Assembly: GCF_028858725.1 (NCBI RefSeq)
Contig: NC_084771.1
Span: 11,064,915-11,128,914 of the forward strand
DNA from: Colius striatus
Taxonomy: Eukaryota > Chordata > Aves > Coliiformes > Coliidae
Length of the DNA stretch: 64,000 nt
Direction of reading: 5' to 3'
Each line of letters starts with the position of its first letter. Position 1 is the stretch's first letter. The notes beneath the pieces were generated by a model, which saw only the letters and a program-made list of their open reading frames with translations, did not search any database and was not told where the DNA came from. Positions 10,301 through 22,500 of this stretch are shown one piece after another. Position numbers and translations under genes: made by a program.

Positions 10301-13234
10301 AACCTGTATTTGTCCTTTCTGTCTTACGAAGTGCTGAATCAGAATCCCAGGTTTAAAATTCCCCAGACTTCTGGAGACAGTGCTGGAATCAAACTCAAAG
10401 TTTGCACCTTCAATACAACTTTTGCAGCCTGGCCCTGTCTATTCTCCATGAGGCAATTTCCTGGCTAGCCTGGAGAAATAAGCATAACAGACTATCTCAG
10501 CTGGCAACTTAGTGTGAACATCAGCAACAAAGGCAGTCTTTTCTGTCCTGCTTCTGTGCCAATGTTAACCTTCCCTGTCGATGAGATAATATAAACAGAA
10601 TGTAAATACATGCCCAGTTCCTTAGTCATTTGGCCCCACTGAAACTGATGTCAGTTTAGGATTGAAATGACACCACTTTGTAAGCAATTTGTATTTTCCC
10701 TTCATGACACTGTTCATTTTGCAGTGAGTTTAGCACCAAAGAACAAAGTTTGTCATGTAGAATTGGGTTTGCATGGGGTTAGTCTCTCCTTCCATTATCC
10801 TGTTGTGAATTGGTGGGTCTGACCTTGATTTATACCAGCATTAAGTGAGAAAAAACTCAGACCCCTGGTGTGTAAGATGTTTAAACCACCCATAATGAGC
10901 AAACATCATTGTCCCTCTTGTTGTGTGTAAATCAGGGAATCTGGATGCATCCTACCAAGATCCTAAGAGCAGACCCCTGTTCTCTCTCTTCTTCAATCTG
11001 CACATGGAGATTTGAGCATTCGGTGCCATCCTGTGCTCAGTACTTTGTGCAGAGACAGTATCTTGTTTGCTTGGAGCTCCTGGTCCCTGGGAAACAAACA
11101 AACTGGGATTCCAGTGGGCTCTGACCTTCTCAATGCAAACTTTCTCCCATCATTTATTTCTTTCTCTTCCTGGTTTTTGCAGGACAGGCCTCAGGAGAAG
11201 CCCATCTGCATCTTTATTTCAAACCTGGACCAACTTCGAGCAGCTGCTCCCCCCATCAGCCCCCTGCTTTGGGAATTCATGGAGAATGTTTACCCAGGTG
11301 GCATTGGCTGCATTATCCAGAAAGGAGAGTGGCTTAAGAAGTTAGGTGAGATGAACAGGACAGTCCTTCTCTCCCTCTTTTGTGTTTTCAATACAGCAGG
11401 TCTGCAACTCACTCACCTTTTTGAATATCAATGGGGAGTGATTCTGTCCAGAGAAGTGTCTCTGGAGCTCTTAAATGCTTGGCAAAGGGTGTTAATAGGC
11501 TGGAATGGGACAGTGTGACCCAGTGTGATGATTTTCTTAAACCAATCAGACTGGGCAGGGAGCCTCATCAGTTTGGAGGGTCACCTCTTCAGAGACTTTA
11601 GCAGTTAGCTGGGAATGAGCAACCCCTGGGTGGAGCATCAAAGACAGAACAGTTCTCTGGGGTGGGACTGGGTTCCCATGGGCATCCCTTCACCTCTTCC
11701 GTCCTGCCATATGGACAAAGTCAAAACAGTGTGAGCAGCAGCATGATTCATGCTCAAACCTGACTTCTGGGACTCAACAAAAACATTATGGACTAAGAAA
11801 GAGTAGGAGTGATACGTTTGATGGGCAGTGGTGTGTGTCAGAGGATGGGAGGGCAGGCAATGCTCATAAGTTTGACTCTGAGATAAAGGTAGATCCTATG
11901 TCCATGAAGGCAGCTATGCTGATCTTCAGCCACTGATCTTCACCTTTTATAGTCAGTCCCAAACTTACAGCTGCTCTTGTTGATTTTGTTTGGGATGTAG
12001 AGCAGCTTCTTGCAAAGAAAGCAGGAGGTCTCCCTCTGATGCCACACCAGGTATGGTGCCAGTCTGCCTCTCACAACATTCTCTATCTGTCATTCAAGGG
12101 GTTGGAGCAGGCTACAGCAGAGTGGGAACTCAAGACAGCATCATGATCAGAGTGCCTGACCTGACTGTCCTGGTGCACCTTATTGACATGACAGGACCTC
12201 TGGCAATCACATCTGCTAATCCCAGTGGAGAGGTTGATAGCACACACCACGACATGGTCATCTCGTGAGTAACTCCTTTACTGTGCAAACCACATGCCAG
12301 GTGGCTGGCCAGCAAGTTTATGTGGTGTATAGACCATGCTTTTCTGCCCTGCACTCAGGGGAACTTCAGCACAATGAAACATGAAGTACAGTGTAGTGTT
12401 GTTGCTTTTTTTTTCCCCTACAGGCGTCTTGGCCATAAACTGGAGGGTGTTCTCTGTGATGGAGAATCTGATGAGGTGGTGGCATCCACTGTGGTCAACT
12501 GCACAAAGTTTGATGAAAGTGAGTGTAAGAACCACCCTTTCTATGTCAGCAATTACATTTTCCTGGGATGTTTTCATTCCTTTCAATAATGGCAATCTGG
12601 CAGCACAGTGTGCTCCAAGAGTAACAGTTCTCAAATGCCCGGACACTTGCAAACGTGTTGATGAAGAGGAACAAACAAAAGATGTCCTTGGAGGACCTCT
12701 GTGTTGACAGAGAACAAGGCAGTGAGGAGAAACATGGTTGTGCAAGCAAAATCTGCCTCATAAGAGCAAAACATGCTCTAAGTGTGAGGGTGGTTGCTTC
12801 TGAAAGGAAGGGAGTATACTCCTTGTAGACCACCAGAATGAAGATGTTACAGGAGCTCATCCACAGTGATGTAACAACACAAGCTGAGGTGTCATTAGCT
12901 GGATCTGGGTTGTCATTTGAGTGGGACTCAGTAGTGGAAAACGAAACTCTTGAACACAGTGTGGGGTTCAATGTTGGTAGGTGTTTGTGATTTGTGACAG
13001 TTTCTGGCCCTTTTGCTACCCAACTTTATTATTTGGATGTCCTGAGCATTCCAATGGCTTTACTGGTTCAAGATATTCCTTTATACCCCCATCCCTTGCT
13101 TTTGCCCTCGGAGTATTATCCTAACTTTGACATTCTTCCCCTGGGAAGGTGGCATTACCATCATGCGAGAAGGCTGCATCCCAGCAGGCAAAGTGATGCA
13201 GATATTTGAAAGAGTGAAGAACAGAGCAGTCTGA
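4385..13234 (+). CDS. Gene A: triple AceTr-like membrane protein fused to a YrdC/Sua5 domain
   Basis: Ten coding exons: 4385-4541, 5018-6472, 7306-7398, 7976-8080, 8776-8885, 9827-10021, 11183-11345, 12099-12264, 12424-12518 and 13149-13234, giving 874 aa. Every junction keeps the frame. Residues 1-640 are mostly hydrophobic segments, perhaps 15-18 helices. They resemble three AceTr (GPR1/FUN34/SatP acetate transporter) units: YSEPAVLGLL at 12-21 with QLLAGFLAF at 64-72; YAEPMALGN at 248-256; and a third from about 461 with QLYVCRIQVQGGRRFG at 502-516. A Cys/His-containing linker (CICPKSHC, 654-661) leads to a YrdC-like domain from about 664 to the end. This has PTDTVY at 681-686, IKDRP at 704-708 (K705 and R707 are the KxR pair) and TSANPSG at 797-803. 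YrdC/Sua5 enzymes make threonylcarbamoyl-AMP for tRNA t6A. Activity or sensing here is unproven. The YrdC call is strong, and the AceTr call is by motif reading only. Confidence 0.85.
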
Positions 13235-13728
13235 AAGCAAAGGAAACTTTCCCTGGGTGAAAGAACAGCGTCTGGACTCACTGAAGGACAGGAGGCTTCC
13301 CCTGCCTCACTGGAGCACATGGCCTCGTGAAAGCCATACCTTTCCCAATCAGGCACTTACCTCCTTGGGAAACAGCAGCACTTCCCCACCCAGTGTCTCT
13401 CCTGGGAGCTTTCTGTGGCTATTTATTGTTTATCTCCAGTAAGTGCCTGAAACCGCTGGGAGAGCTGCCCACAGCATCAGGAGCTGATGCTTTATTGCAG
13501 GAATTCCCAGAGTGCGTGTTTCCCAAATGCCTTGAACTGTGAATGTCATGCCTGCTTGTATATCCCTTCCCACAACACTCACATCTGTGTATTTTGAACT
13601 GCTAAAATCCACTCAGTAAATCCTCTTTTTGGAACACAAGGAAAAGGCTTCGAGTTTCATTTGACTTCCGCTGAGCTATTCGCCCTCCAAAAAATTGCAA
13701 AGCTCTGTGGCTAAACCCAGGAGCAAGG

Positions 13729-13734
13729 AATAAA
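13729..13734 (+). terminator. Poly(A) signal of gene A
   Basis: An AATAAA hexamer about 495 bases after the gene A stop codon. It was the only canonical hexamer noticed in the likely 3' UTR. Confidence 0.55.
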
Positions 13735-13749
13735 TATTGGAAAGTGCAG

Positions 13750-16700
13750 TTCTGACAGAGGGTTTACAGCAAGTAACTCAGCCCCTGTCCTTCTCTGCCA
13801 TCTTCACAACCATTTTCTTCTCAGCCCAAGTGAGTCCTTGGTTTAATCTTGGGGGACACAGCTTCTGGCAACAAGCAGAGGCTGATGGGTCAATGGCCAA
13901 GCTGGGAGGGCTCGGTGGCCTCTGGCTGTGCTGCCTCAGGAGCCACCCCAAGCTGGTCCCCAAGCACGTGCACCTGTATCACACAGTGAGGGTGGAGGGA
14001 GTTTTCTGCCAAGAGCAGAGAACAGAACTTTCCTCTCCCCTAGAGCAAATAAGACGCAGAGGGAGGGAGACAGCGACAAGGGAAATTTGTTCTTAATAAA
14101 GACAAACCTCAACCAAGGAAACAATGACTTAGGGCCCAAAGGCAAGAGACTGTCTGCAAACCACTGAGAGGTACATTTCAGATTTGGAGGTTTTCTGTAA
14201 TGATTTTTCCTGTACTGGGGGCAGTGTCCAAGTGGCAGATCTCTGCCAGTTCCCTACTGTTGTTCCTTCTGATGTTCCCTCCTTCTCTGGGCACGGAGAT
14301 TATTCCCTCGGCACAGCCGCAGTACCACCACCCAAGGGACAAGCCCGTTCCCTTCTCTTCTTTGTCATCATTGTTTTGAAGCCTCTTTCTGTCTTGCTCC
14401 TGCACTTCTCCCTCAAGCCATAACTCCCCAAGCAGGAGCTGCTCCCTCCCTGCTCATCCAACACTGCTCTGGGACCTGAGCAGCCAAACTGGAAGCTTTT
14501 GGGGCCGGATTCCTCCCACGCTCCATTACTAACGTGTAAACAGTGACTCCAGTTTTAGCTGTGCTCAGCTTGCTTTGGCGCTGGGCTTGTTGTCCATCTC
14601 CTCCTCCACGAGCTGCAGTCTGCTATTTCGTTTGCACTCACCACAAATAGCAGCTTTTTCTCTGGCTCCAGGTGATGGATGTTGTTTCATTCAAGCAGCT
14701 CCCCAATTAAAAAAACTCTTGGCAGGTGTTCCTTGGGTCTGAACACAGACTCCCCTTCACCTTGCAGACCCACTTGCACCCTCAACTCCTGGGCTGAGGG
14801 CTGTCACTGTTCACTCTGCTGGGTATTCCCAGCCTCCTGTGGTTTCCCAGCCTGTGCCAGCATCTGTGAGTGGAATTCAGTCATGCCACATACCTCGTGG
14901 CAGCTAAACAAGCTTCAGCACACACTGGACTCTTCTCTCACACACAGATGTGTATTCTGCCTGGCTGAGCCATTGGCCAGGGCGGCACCTATATGACCAG
15001 TCCATGTGTCAGGAGTCCCTGCTCCTCCCCGGAGGTTAAAATCATCCTTTTTCTCTTGCTGTAACAGCACAGCATGTCCCTGTAACCTCTGCAAAAGGCT
15101 GTTCCATCTCCCTCTCTGCCTGCACCATGGGCTGAGAGCAAAGCAAACCTCTGTCTCTGCCAGCAACAGGGGCTGCCCTGGGCACTCCTGAGGTAAAGAG
15201 TGAGCCAGGAGGGCTCTGGCTTGTTGCTCATGCTCAGCTCAGGCAAGGAGCAGAACCTCTGTGCCAGCCCTTCTCCTCAGAGTTCTCTCTGACATTTGGA
15301 TCAGCCATTCCCCCTCTCATCCTGTGCTGAACAGCAGCTCCTTGTCCTCTCAAGGACGCTGTGCACCTCCCAGCACACACCACAGTGGTCAGCTGTATCT
15401 GGCATGAATGGCAAGTCAGTAGCACCACATCACCAGGCTGAGGTGGACCAGCTGGAAGGGGAGCAGGAAGCCACAGGAGACTGGGTAAACTGAAGATTAT
15501 TGTGGGGATTTCTGGGGAAGTTTTAAAATATCAACATCCTCTCTGGACCAGATGTAAAAAGGCACAGAACAAGGTCATCAATAGCTCAGTACAATAAAAT
15601 GTCACTGCTTCCCTGGGACAGTTACCTGTGGTACTCTCTGTGTATCTGCATCCCAGCTGCAGATCCTGCCACAGAATGTTTAGTTTAAATTTAGAAAAGT
15701 GAATTAGGTAAATAGACAAATAAGAGGAGGGGACCCTCACTAACAAAGGTTGTTAGTGTAGTGAAAAGAGCTGTTAACCTTCTACAAGCCCCAGCACAAC
15801 CAAATACTTGTTCAATAAGTGCATTTAAGTGCCAGCTGAGGCTCAGCACCACCCAGCAGAGGCTTAACTTTAAGCATGTGGTGAAGCCCCCCAATGTAGG
15901 ACTTCTCTCATCTTTTAATACTTGAAAAATTGCTTGACCTTTCCAACAAAATGGGGATTTTAGTATTGGCCATAAACTGATGGAACAAAAAAAAAAGCCC
16001 AAGTTCCCTTCTTGACTTGTCACCTCTGCAATGTGCATCTGTGTCAGACCGACTCCATGGCAGTGGCATGCACACTTCAGGACATTTCCGCTCAAGAAAA
16101 GGGTGTGGAGTTCCCCATCACTCTGCATACACAAAATGGCCCAGGATTTGGTTAACCAAGGCAGTTTTAGCCTGGATGTAAAAGTTACCCATGGAGGGAG
16201 GGGTCCTGGTTCTTCAGGGACATTGCACAGGGAGTGTTTTGGTAGCAGTAGCAGCTCCCATTTTACACTGCTGCTATCTGGTAGTAAATCAAGGTTGAGA
16301 TATCTCAGCCCTTGAGGAAAGCACTTGAGAGCATCATGGTGATTGGAAAAACAGAGGTTAAAATAGAAATAGTTTTGCAACTATGGGCAAATCTATAATT
16401 TACTTTATAAAGATAAGAAAACTATAGGAGCCTCGAGGCTTCAGAAAACCATGAATGGTATTTCCTTTGACAACATGCTCATGCAAGGAATTACTTACCA
16501 GCAGAGCACAATGAAATCAATAAACCAACTGTATTTATGGGCAGGGTGAAAGCCAGAAATGTAAAGATAAAGACTCTCTTCTGCATCAATTCAGTTGGGT
16601 TTAGTGGACAAGGAAGCAAACAAAAGGTGTTACAGAAAAAAACCCTCTGGGCTTCTTACCTTGTCACCCATTGTCCTGTAAGTGTTCTGCCATGTCTAAT

Positions 16701-17286
16701 TAGGGTAGAGATGTTTGCACTGGGGCTGTTTTCCAGCATCAGGTGTGGCCTGATCAAAAGAAAACACGTTTTTACTCAATGCATTAAACCATACTGTTGG
16801 TTTCATCTTCCCCCAGTTGTGCTGGGAACCAGTATGCACCCCTCTCTGCTGCAAACAAGGAAATAAAATGATCTCTCAGTGTTGACTCAGTGCTGCTAAC
16901 TAGAGTGGAATATTTCCTTTACAAAACCTATTAGGGTAAGTCCCCATTGTATTATTATAATGACAAATGTCTGTTAAAATGCTGTGAATTACAGTCTTTG
17001 TTGTGGTTGTTGTGGAGATTTAGCATGATTCTCCTCTTGATAAGCAAACCTGTTGCTCTGTAACCTCCAGTGGTGTTGGTCAGAAATGCCCAATTGCCTG
17101 TGCAAGAAATAGAAAAGCTGTAAAACTTAAACTGATTGAAGACATGTCTGGCTTGAGAGTTCATGGCCAGCAAACATCCTGCACAAATGCCACACACAAG
17201 TCCAGATTTTCCACGGTAGTCACTCATGCTTACCTCCAAGAGGGTTTCATTTCATTATATTCCCAATAGCAACAACTCTACATCCT
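13750..17286. other. Intergenic, no gene seen
   Basis: This is sequence downstream of gene A with no recognisable exon or repeat. A 229-codon minus-strand open frame at 15691-16380 is long for chance. It has no domain, no promoter and no splice partner that I can recognise. Confidence 0.5.
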
Positions 17287-17648
17287 GAGGTTTCTGGGGC
17301 TGTTTAGCCTGGAGAAAAGAAGGCTCAGAGGAGACCTCACTCTCTACAATCACCTGAAAAGAAGCTGTAGCGAGACAGGGGTCAGTCTGTTCTCCCTAGT
17401 AACAAGCAATAGAACAAGAGAAAAAAGCCTCAAGTTGCACCAGGGGAGATTCAGGCTGGATCTGAGGAGGAATTTCTTTACTGCAAGGGTTGTCAGGCAT
17501 TGGAAGGGGCTGCCCAGGGAGGTGCTGGAGGGTTTCAGAGATGGGTGGATGTTGCACTGAGGGAAATGGTCTCGTGGTTGATAGGGCTGGGACAAAGGCT
17601 GCACTCCATGAGCTTAAAGGTCTCTTCCAGCTGAAACTATTCTGTGAA
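17287..17648 (+). repeat. CR1 LINE fragment
   Basis: This is the CR1 3' region in plus orientation. It includes the stretch around GGGGCTGTTTAGCCTGGAGA, the body around GGCTGCCCAGGGAGGTGCTG and the end ATTCTGTGAATT. It is diverged and lacks the long 5' part, as most avian CR1 copies do. Confidence 0.85.
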
Positions 17649-18156
17649 TTGAATGCATCAGTATTTGCTGTTGGATCTCCAGAGATCCTTCATGATTTTG
17701 CTCTGTACATCACATTGTCAATTCCACCACTTCAGCCAAATATAAGAAAGAATTTGTCACTGGGCTCTGAACACTTATCAAGACAAGTTGACCTGGAATT
17801 GCTCAGTCACCAACCCCCAAGTGAGTGAGCAGCCCCATGTCCAGACTCCCTGAACACAACAGGTCTTTGCTTCCCATAAACTCATCACAAGAAGGTTGAG
17901 AGCTGGAACAGCCTCTGTGTGATTATGTATCTTCACTTCTTCCCAGGGACTCAAAGCAAACTCCCCAGGTCTAGACCACCCCTGCCTGCCAGAGTTTCTG
18001 CAAGGTTAGAAGGAAACAAACACACCTCCATTAGATCAACAACGGGACCTTTCAATTCCTTTATTCAATCTCTCTAAACACAGGGTCCTTTCATTAGGGC
18101 TATTGCTGAGATTGAATGCTTCTGGCTGTGTTTTCCATCACAACACACTATATATT

Positions 18157-18235
18157 GAACCTGCTTCTGCAGGGGGGTTGGACTAGATCATCTCTAAAGG
18201 TCCTTTCAAACCCTACCATTCTATGATTCTATGAT
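18157..18235 (+). repeat. CR1 LINE 3' end
   Basis: The terminal 80 bases of a CR1 in plus orientation. It carries GGGGGGTTGGACTAGATCAT, a TCTCTAAAGGTCC block and two ATTCTATG tail units. Confidence 0.9.
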
Positions 18236-18605
18236 ATTGCTGAAGGATCATTTCTAAATGGCAAGCAGCAATGAGCAACTTAGATCTTTGGTTTCCATCA
18301 GAGCTAGGGCTAAAGGGTGTAAACCACAGCGTATTTGTCCCTGAATCTCTCCTCTGAATGTGGTTCTTTGATTTGCTTTCCCTTTGCTTTCCCTTCTCAT
18401 CCTAGTGCTTGCTCAGAAGTGTGCTGAGTTCTGTTCCAGATGCTGAAGCCTGATGAAAGGAACATTAGGGCATGACCATCCAGCTCTTTATGGACAGGCC
18501 CATTCTGTGACAGACTAACATCTAGGAGGTGACAGCACATGTGGATGTGCCACGTCTCTGATGCCTCTGTGGTGCCTCCTTGCTCAGGAAGGCAAGATTT
18601 GGTTG

Positions 18606-19561
18606 TGTCGTGGTTTAGGCCCATCAGGGAACAAAGGCCACGATTAGCCTCGAGTACCGAAGAGGCTGAGGATTGCTCGAGGGCAGGGAGGGCTTAATTG
18701 CCGCTTAAGGTTCAGGACAAAACAGACCAGGCTACTCGGTTTTGGGGAAGAAAACAGAAAATAATTTAATGCAAAATCAACCAAAACATAACCAAAATGA
18801 AACAACCCAGAGTAATACATCAATGGAGAGTCCAACCAGCCTTTTTAAGAACACCTTCTTGCCACCCCTCCCCTCTTCCCGGGTTCAGAGCCCTGATCCC
18901 GGTGTTTTTACCTTGCCCCCCCCTGAACGGTTCGGGGGGGCAGGCAGTGGGGGGTTCAGTCAGTCGGTTTCCGAGAGCTTCTGCCGTTTGTCCCTCCTCA
19001 GGACGGGTGAACTCCACACCAGTCCTCCCTGCGAGTCCGTGGGGTAACTCACAAGCATGGCAGACTTGCACGGGCTGCTCCGATGCCCACTTATTCCAAA
19101 GGCTGCAGCTCCTCTCTGCCTCTCGTGTGCGGCTGCTCTGCGGCGCGCAGGCTCTCCAGCACGGCCTGGGCCATGGCCATCTCCCCACACAGTCCCCCGC
19201 CCGTCCGGGCTCACCCACACGGAGCTGTTGGTGGCTCTCAGTCTTGCCACGAATCTCCATAGGTTTCAGGGGCACAGCTTGTATTCTCGCCACGGCTTGC
19301 AGAGGGGTCTCCGGTCTACCGCTTCTCGTTCCTTCCTCCCTCTCTGGCTGAAGGGTCCGCGTGGTGGCCTCCATCTTGTATCACTCTCCACCTCCCGACT
19401 CGCATTTCAAATTCCCGTCCCCTAAATAGTGATCGCAGAGGCGCCAGATTGGCCCAGCCGGGCCGGAGGTGGGTCTGAACCTAGGAGCCGGGGGAGGGTC
19501 TTCACTGCAACCCGCTCCCCCTGTTACCAAGCCAAAAGCTGCTCCTGGCTAAACCAGGACA
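18606..19561 (-). mobile_element. Solo LTR of an endogenous retrovirus (ERVL-like)
   Basis: A 956-base GC-rich block with retroviral LTR ends. The plus strand begins TGTCGTGGTTTA and ends TAAACCAGGACA, so the termini are near-perfect inverted repeats with TG..CA ends. It is flanked by a 5-base direct repeat GGTTG (18601-18605 and 19562-19566), the target-site duplication. Five-base duplications are typical of ERVL-type elements, while ERVK types usually give six. No internal retroviral region is present, so this is a solo LTR left by recombination. The minus orientation is inferred because the minus strand starts TGTCCTGGTTTAGCC, the usual 5' look of such bird LTRs. The intact target duplication argues for a moderately young insertion. 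Confidence 0.75.
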
Positions 19562-19566
19562 GGTTG

Positions 19567-22500
19567 GTTCAGCTTCCCAGAGCAACAACTTTCCATCTCA
19601 ACACAGAGAACCAACTTGTCCACTCTCCCAGACTCTTAGCTGGTAGCTTTCACCAGTCATGGTTCAATCTGAAAACAAAAGAGTTATTGCTAAGCAGGAC
19701 CCATGAGCTGGTTACTCCCTTCCTGGAGCTGAGCTAGGGCCAGGTTTGTGCTGCCTGGTTTCGATTCTGCTCTGCCTATACCCATCTCTTTCCTTCTTCT
19801 TGTTTTGTTTTGGTTTTTTTTTCACTGATTCATTGTTTAATTTTATCCGTGAGATAATTTTATGAGTCTGAAAAAGGTGTTTTCCTGGAGGCAGTGAAGT
19901 TGGAACTCCATGAATTTGCATTTTATCAGCACAGGTGTTTAAATGCAATTTCGTGCAGCAGGAACAGTCTCTAGCATTTGTTGTACACATACATGCAACC
20001 TCCTCCAACTCCTCTCCTTTCCCTAGACATCTGCTGGGACTCATTTCCTCAATAAATGGAATTAATGGTACTGTTCTGGGAAAAGCATGTCCAAAAAGCT
20101 CAAAAAGCCACCAAATCTGCAGCATCAAAGCCAAGGCAACCTCAAAAGATCCAGCAGCTGCTGTGTAAAGCTGATCCTCAGTTATCAACCTCCCAAAAGC
20201 TGCTTTGGTTCATGTCAGAGGTTTAGCTATGAAGAGACACGGACAAGGCCTTTAGCTTCTTTTGACTCACATTTTGCTATGTCTTTGGAGAACTAGAGCT
20301 TGGGAGTGAGATGGAGAACACAATCAGCATTAATTATGTCTGTGGAAACTCCATCTCAATTCTTTCTGTGGCCAGAGAGAAGCAAGCCTGCATCCTGTGT
20401 CCCAGCAGTCATTTCATTGCTGCCTACTAGGTTTGGTTTCTTCCTCACACCTGCAACTGTAGCAAGCTGCTGTGTCTGCTTGTTCCTTAGTCTTCCTCCA
20501 CCTTTACTGCCATTTCTATTCCACACAAGACTCTTGAATTAACAATTAGGACTTGGCTTATTTTGCAAGTGGACAAAGCTGCTGGAGCTGCAGGCAAGTA
20601 GGACCTGGAGAGATTGTAGGGGGTGGTAAGAAGGAGGACTGGGGCTGTGGTACCCCTCAGGTCATGTAAGATCTGATAACCCACCGTGGGAGAGCATGGT
20701 CCTTTGCAAGGCTGCAGGGAAAGCTTGCCAGAGGTGGTTAGGGGGCTTGTGGGAATTTTGAGGAGATAAGGTGAGCTTGGTTGGGGCTGAGGCAGAGCTG
20801 CTGGTACTTCCCCATCCTCCAGGTTCTTAAGAATAGCTCACTGAAAGGAAATATGGGCACATCCTGCTAATTTAGGGTGTTGTCACAAACCACACGAGGT
20901 CATGGTAGAACCCATAATGGTTAACCAGAAACTGGTTATATGCATCAGTCATTAGTTCCACAAATAAGAGAGCAATTGTCTGGTGGGAATCGGTAGTTAG
21001 GTCCAAGGAGGAAGATTGTCATAGCACCTCCTGTAATTGGTGTTATGGCAGAGCAGGAATTCAGAGCTGGCTGTTTACCCAAAGTCACAGTAAACATCTC
21101 ATTACAAAAGGCCCAGCTTAGTTCCTGCTGCATAGATCACACGAAAAATAGGATCTGAGGATGGAGGTGCTCATGTAGAGGTCTCTAAATTCAGGATGCA
21201 ATCCTACAACCCCTGTTCCTCTAAGAGATGCATAGAGCCCAGACAGGCTGCCTTGCCAGATGGTCAAAGAGTTTTCTGCTTCTGCAGCAGCACATGGAGA
21301 ATGGGAGGTTCCTCAAAGGCATCTCCTGAGGGGACTGCAGAGTCTCTGTTCCATGGCTCCTGACACAGATGTACCTCAGGATAACTCCCTGAACCCTGAC
21401 ATCCATCTCATGGCCAGAGCAGAAGAATTTGTTGAAATTCCTGCTATTTTGGTATCTAGGAAGAGATAGTAACAGGAGTAAGATCTTTTTGTGTTTTCCA
21501 GAGAGGGATGAAAAGATGATTCTCACAAGAACTGATACTTCTGAGCCTTGGAACATGTGTTTTCAGTTGAAGTATTTATTACAGCTGCTGGACCATGCCC
21601 AGAGGCAGTGCTGAACTGGATGCACAGGACAGACCTCCCAGTCCCGCCCCTCAGCATGACCCCTTGCACTTTCTGCCTATCTTCCTCCATTCAGTCCATA
21701 GGACTGAGAAGCTGGGGACCCATGGCAGTGCTACTGTGAGATCTCTTGAGTACTGAGACAAGAACCAGTGCAGAGGGCTGGATCCTGTGCCTGGGTTGTC
21801 TTTGTGCCTTCACGTCTCACTGATGCATGCTGGATCTGAATGGAGAACTGCTGGGTCAGGCATCTACACTGACAGAGCTGGCATCAGCTCTGACAGACAG
21901 GCATCACAAGCTCTCACACATGTGGTTGGTTATTAACTGAGTTCTGTTGGCAGTAAGATGCCAGCAACTGTGGAAATGGAGCAGAGGATTCGATAAACCC
22001 ACCAATCCCTGCCCAAAGATGCACCTGCTGCAGAGTGTTTCCTTCCTCAGCCCCAGTTGTGTCAGTTCTGTGCTTAAAGAAAGGCTTGGAGACATCAGCT
22101 GCTTTTCTAGTTGGAGCAGAAAGGAAGAATGATGGAGTCACACTAGAAGTTAATCCTGTTAATTCTTGTTATGACTCAAGAAGCTCAATTTCCAGACTGC
22201 TGCTTTCACTCACAAGATTTTTTACACAATGGATTTTATTCACCTGGTAGATAAATTCCACACCAGACAACTTCAGGTGGGTTACAGTAAGGGAGATAGG
22301 CAGCAAAAACCAACTTTACCAGAGTTATCTTCTGCTCTGGTTAAGTGCCCAGACGCTGTCTCACAGCTGTCTCTGCTCTGAGTTATTCTGAGCCTCAGCT
22401 TAGAGCTGCTCCATAAATTCAGTTACAAGTAGCACAAAGACTTCCAGATGGGTCTGGACCATTAGAGGTTGTCCAGCTCTTGGCTCTCAGGTATGTAAAG

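Noticed and set aside
18797-19425. Several 100-184 codon frames on both strands
   Set aside because: They all lie inside the GC-rich solo LTR, where stop codons are rare. They show no cellular protein similarity.
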